A DNA stretch of 9,037 bases from Anaerolineaceae bacterium (GTDB lineage Bacteria > Chloroflexota > Anaerolineae > 4572-78), in the NCBI GenBank assembly GCA_024762375.1, contig JANTHQ010000051.1, positions 1 through 9,037 of the forward strand. The letters are read 5' to 3'. Shown here piece after piece: positions 6,444 to 9,037 of this stretch. The stretch's first letter is position 1. Each line of letters opens with the position of its first letter. The position numbers were made by a program, and so were the translations under genes. A model generated the notes under the pieces. That model did no database searches. It saw only the letters and a program-made list of their open reading frames with translations, and was not told the DNA's origin.

Positions 6444-6462
6444 TATCACTCATTAGAGCACG

Positions 6463-7752
6463 TCAGGCAGCTTTGTCGAGCATATCACCCAACTGACGGC
6501 CAAATTCATCGTACAGTTCCGGCGAGGTTTCGTTCAAAATTGAACCCCGCGTGATGACGCATTTTTTAATTTCTTTCCGCGATGGAATTTCGTACATCAC
6601 ATCCAGCAGGGTGTCTTCGATGATGGTGCGCAAACCACGCGCGCCGGTTTTCTGTTTGTGTGCCAATGCTGCGGCGGCTTCCAGTGCATCGGTTGTGAAA
6701 ACCAATTCGACATCATCCAGTTTGAACAACCGCTGAAATTGTTTGACCAGCGCGTTTTTGGGTTCAACCAAAATCCGCATCAGCGATTCTTTGTCGAGCG
6801 CATCGGCAGTGACGAGCACCGGCAGACGGCCCACAAATTCCGGAATTAAGCCGTATTCCACCAAATCTTCCGGTGTGATTTGCTGCAAGATTTTCGATTT
6901 GTCTTCATCGTGTCGGGGTTGCACCAGTGCCGGTTTTGCCTGCGGGAAGCCCATCTGTGCTTTGGCACCCACTCGGTTGGCAATGATGCGGTCGATATCG
7001 TCAAATGCCCCGCCACAGATAAACAACACATTCGAGGTGTCAATCTGCAAAAATTCCTGTTGGGGATGCTTTCGGCCGGGTTGCGGCGGCACGTTCGATT
7101 TGGTGCCTTCGATAATTTTCAGCAGAGCTTGCTGCACGCCTTCGCCCGAAACATCGCGGGTGATGGAAGGATTATCACCTTTGCGTGCGGTTTTATCGAT
7201 TTCATCAATATAGATGATGCCCTTTTCGGCTTTTTCGATATCGTAATCTGCCGCCTGAATGAGCCGCAGCAGAATGTTTTCCACATCTTCACCGACATAA
7301 CCGGCTTCGGTCAGCGCGGTGGCATCGGCAATGCAGAAGGGCACGTCCAGAATGCGTGCCAGCGTTTGAGCCAGCAGTGTTTTGCCGGAACCGGTCGGCC
7401 CAACCAGCAGAATGTTGCTTTTTTGCAGTTCGACATCATCGCCGGTTTTGGCACCAATTCGCTTGTAGTGATTGTACACCGCCACTGCCAACACTTTTTT
7501 GGCCCGGTCTTGACCCACAACCCATTCATTCAAGCGGTCGTAAATTTCTTTTGGCGACAGCGCTCGCGGCGCACGGGGTTTTAATTCCGTGCTGACGGAT
7601 TGTGCTTCCTCGTCCAGCAACGCTTTACACAAGTCCACGCATTCATCACAGATGTACACGTGGTCGGGCCCGGCGATGAGCCGGTTCACCTCACTTTGGT
7701 CGCGCTTGCAAAACGAGCAAACTTGTTTTTCGGGTCGAAACCGGTTGGCCAT
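6463..7752 (-). CDS. clpX: ATP-dependent Clp protease ATP-binding subunit ClpX
   Basis: 429 residues, close to the usual 420-430. ClpX is the AAA+ unfoldase that recognises tagged or regulatory proteins and threads them into the ClpP chamber in the cytoplasm. The N-terminal zinc-binding dimerisation domain has C12, C15, C35 and C38. The AAA+ module shows Walker A GPTGSGKT (118-125), pore loop GYVG (151-154), Walker B IIYIDEID (179-186), the RKH loop (227-229), arginine finger R309 in FVGRLP, and the sensor-2 segment GARGLR (370-375). The ClpP-docking IGF tripeptide reads MGF (267-269), a mild change. The gene starts 3 nt after the clpP stop with no strong ribosome binding site, so translational coupling is likely. 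An intrinsic terminator follows. Confidence 0.98.
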   Translation of the reverse strand: MANRFRPEKQVCSFCKRDQSEVNRLIAGPDHVYICDECVDLCKALLDEEAQSVSTELKPRAPRALSPKEIYDRLNEWVVGQDRAKKVLAVAVYNHYKRIGAKTGDDVELQKSNILLVGPTGSGKTLLAQTLARILDVPFCIADATALTEAGYVGEDVENILLRLIQAADYDIEKAEKGIIYIDEIDKTARKGDNPSITRDVSGEGVQQALLKIIEGTKSNVPPQPGRKHPQQEFLQIDTSNVLFICGGAFDDIDRIIANRVGAKAQMGFPQAKPALVQPRHDEDKSKILQQITPEDLVEYGLIPEFVGRLPVLVTADALDKESLMRILVEPKNALVKQFQRLFKLDDVELVFTTDALEAAAALAHKQKTGARGLRTIIEDTLLDVMYEIPSRKEIKKCVITRGSILNETSPELYDEFGRQLGDMLDKAA

Positions 7753-7755
7753 GGG

Positions 7756-8391
7756 TTAGTCCGTTTCTCTTTTCTCTGGCTCTTGATGATAGATTGGTTT
7801 GCCCATCACCTCATCCACCAGCCCGTACTCTTGCGCTATCAGCGCATCCATCCAACGGTCGCGTTCAAAATCTTCGGCGATCTTTTTGGCTTCTTGTCCG
7901 GTATGCTTGGCTAAAATGTGGTGCATGGTATCCTGCAACCGTTTCATTTCTTTGTATTGAATTTCCACATCGGGGGTGTAACCCTGAGCACCGCCGCCCG
8001 CCGGATGCATATGGATGGTGGCATGGGGCAGCGCATATCGCTGACCTTTTGTTCCGGCGGCCAGCAATACAGTCGCCATGCTGGCAGTAACGCCAACGGC
8101 AAACGTGCTGATGGGGTTAGAAATCGATTGCATGGTGTCGTAAATTGCCAGCCCGGCGTAAATTACGCCACCGGGCGAGTTGATGTACATCGAAATGTTC
8201 CGCTCCGGGTCTTGCTGGTTGAGGTAAAGCAACTGCGCAACGATGAGGTTTGCAATTTGGTCGTTGATGGCAGTGCCCAAAAAGATGATGCGTTCTTTGA
8301 GCAACAGCGAGAAAATATCATACGCTCGTTCAGTTCTGCCGGTGGTTTCAATCACCATTGGAACCAAAGATTGTGGTAACTGGTTAAACAT
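7756..8391 (-). CDS. clpP: ATP-dependent Clp protease proteolytic subunit ClpP
   Basis: 211 residues, the usual size. ClpP forms the two-ring serine-protease chamber served by ClpX. The Ser-His-Asp triad is intact: S104 in GVTASMATVLLAAG, H129 in IHMHPAGGGAQG (aligned by counting back from the conserved QG), and D178 in ERDRWM. The oxyanion/handle segment INSPGGVIYAGLAIYD is also present. The Q-P that usually follows the catalytic His is P-A here, a local variant. The N-terminus, MFNQLPQSLVPMVIETTGRTERAYD, fits the short processed propeptide plus the axial-loop region. AAGGAG lies 7 nt before the ATG. It follows trigger factor by 32 nt and precedes clpX by 3 nt, the classic operon order. Confidence 0.98.
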   Translation of the reverse strand: MFNQLPQSLVPMVIETTGRTERAYDIFSLLLKERIIFLGTAINDQIANLIVAQLLYLNQQDPERNISMYINSPGGVIYAGLAIYDTMQSISNPISTFAVGVTASMATVLLAAGTKGQRYALPHATIHMHPAGGGAQGYTPDVEIQYKEMKRLQDTMHHILAKHTGQEAKKIAEDFERDRWMDALIAQEYGLVDEVMGKPIYHQEPEKRETD

Positions 8392-8398
8392 TTAACAA

Positions 8399-8404
8399 CT
8401 CCTT
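8399..8404 (-). promoter_or_regulatory. Ribosome binding site of clpP
   Basis: AAGGAG on the minus strand with a 7-nt spacer to the ATG at 8391. It lies in the short gap after trigger factor, where no terminator hairpin is visible, consistent with co-transcription. Confidence 0.8.
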
Positions 8405-8423
8405 AAAGTGTGTTCGATTAAAG

Positions 8424-9037
8424 TTATTCGGCGTCAGCTTCTGTGGCATTTTCTGCATCAGGTTCGGACGTTTCTGCCGGTTCTGCATCGGCTTGCGGCG
8501 TCTCAGATGCATCTGTTTCTTCCTCAGTCTCCTCCGCTTCAGCTTCACCTTTGGCAATTGCCAAAATGCGGCGCAGGGCTTTTTCGGTGAGCAGGTTATT
8601 GGCAATTACCCGCTGCCCTTGTTCGGAATACACCACATCTGCCATTTGTTCGGGATTTTCCGAAATTGCCGCCATGTGGCCGGCTTCGCGAATAACATCT
8701 TCGGTATCCACTTTAATGTTCTCCAGCTCGACGATTTTCCCCAGTGCCAGCGCCGAGCGCAAATTATTTTGCACCCGCTCTCGCAAATCCTCCCGGAATT
8801 CCTCGGCTGTTTTCTGCTGCAATCTCAGCAACGTTTCAAAATCGATGCCATACTGTTGCAAGGCTGCCCCTTCTCGCTGAACGGTATCATCCAATTCCTG
8901 CTCTTCCAAAACCTGCGGCCATTTGATGGTTGCTCCGGCGATAATTTTCTCCAGCGCCTCATCTGTCAACTTGCTTTCTTGCTCAAGTTCTTTTTGGCGC
9001 TGCAAATCTTCGCGAATTTTGGCTGTTAAGTCTGCCA
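8424..9037 (-). CDS. tig: Trigger factor, C-terminal part (5' end outside window)
   Basis: The frame is open from the right edge to the stop at 8424, giving about 203 residues. The visible part matches the helical C-terminal (substrate-cradle) domain of trigger factor, the ribosome-bound chaperone and prolyl isomerase: ADLTAKIREDLQRQKELEQE, WPQVLEEQELDDTV, the NNLRSALALGKIVELENI segment, and a TEKALRRILAIAKGEA helix near the end. The ribosome-binding domain and the FKBP-like domain would lie beyond the edge. The last about 40 residues are an acidic, Glu/Ala/Thr-rich low-complexity tail (E-A-E-T repeats), longer than in many trigger factors and probably disordered. The edge reads TG-GCA-GAC, so a preceding A would create an ATG, but family alignment places this point inside the protein. 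The position upstream of clpP-clpX supports the call. Confidence 0.85.
   Translation of the reverse strand, partial: ADLTAKIREDLQRQKELEQESKLTDEALEKIIAGATIKWPQVLEEQELDDTVQREGAALQQYGIDFETLLRLQQKTAEEFREDLRERVQNNLRSALALGKIVELENIKVDTEDVIREAGHMAAISENPEQMADVVYSEQGQRVIANNLLTEKALRRILAIAKGEAEAEETEEETDASETPQADAEPAETSEPDAENATEADAE

Noticed and set aside
6381..6554. Short rightward reading frame starting MRQLIFAVFSNQK after the strong rightward promoter
   Set aside because: It passes through the clpX terminator and then runs antisense to clpX codons, has no ribosome binding site, and resembles no family I know.
1..9037. Inverted TGGCA/TGCCA at the two window ends, suggesting a mobile-element boundary
   Set aside because: Five bases only, and both ends fall inside or at the start of ordinary genes; this is a windowing coincidence.
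6463..9037. The Clp operon as an unusual or phage-derived system
   Set aside because: Trigger factor, clpP and clpX have intact motifs, normal sizes and the standard order; this is housekeeping.

Overview
This 9-kb window looks like chromosomal DNA from a Chloroflexota (Anaerolineae-like) bacterium. That placement is inference. It rests on the gene types: a CpXC zinc protein, a Hanks-type kinase divergent from an FHA-winged-helix regulator, and an exported protein with a Pro/Thr-rich '(TP)n' stalk. The trigger factor-clpP-clpX order is widespread in bacteria and does not narrow it. No tRNA, rRNA, CRISPR array, transposase or phage gene was seen.

Left part (1-3343): a CpXC-type protein with four degenerate helical repeats runs rightward; its probable ATG begins one base before the window. 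It is separated by a 195-bp spacer from a leftward FHA-winged-helix regulator. The spacer holds an imperfect inverted-repeat element flanked by 15-bp near-identical direct repeats, and each direct repeat carries a stop codon usable by both convergent genes. The regulator is divergent from a membrane-anchored Ser/Thr kinase, and two candidate promoters interlock in the short region between them. A kinase and a phosphothreonine-reading transcription factor side by side suggest a phospho-signalling pair, comparable in logic to PknH/EmbR.

Middle (3323-6328): a large leftward exported protein has a GH3 (NagZ-like) N-terminal barrel, a GH3 C-terminal-like domain, one Ig-like domain, a Pro/Thr stalk and three C-terminal membrane helices. 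All three expected GH3 catalytic residues appear replaced, so it is probably a cell-surface pseudo-glycosidase. Its 3' end overlaps the kinase 3' end by 21 bp.

Right part (6415-9037): a leftward protein quality-control operon with the C-terminal part of trigger factor, then clpP, then clpX (3 nt after clpP), closed by a good intrinsic terminator. Just beyond the terminator lies a consensus-like leftward promoter for the GH3-like gene. An equally good rightward promoter is interlocked with it and points back towards the clpX 3' end.

The most rewarding items are the predicted-dead GH3 surface protein, the kinase/FHA-regulator pair, the insertion-like element between convergent stop codons, the helical repeats of the CpXC protein, and the rightward promoter facing the clpX terminator.
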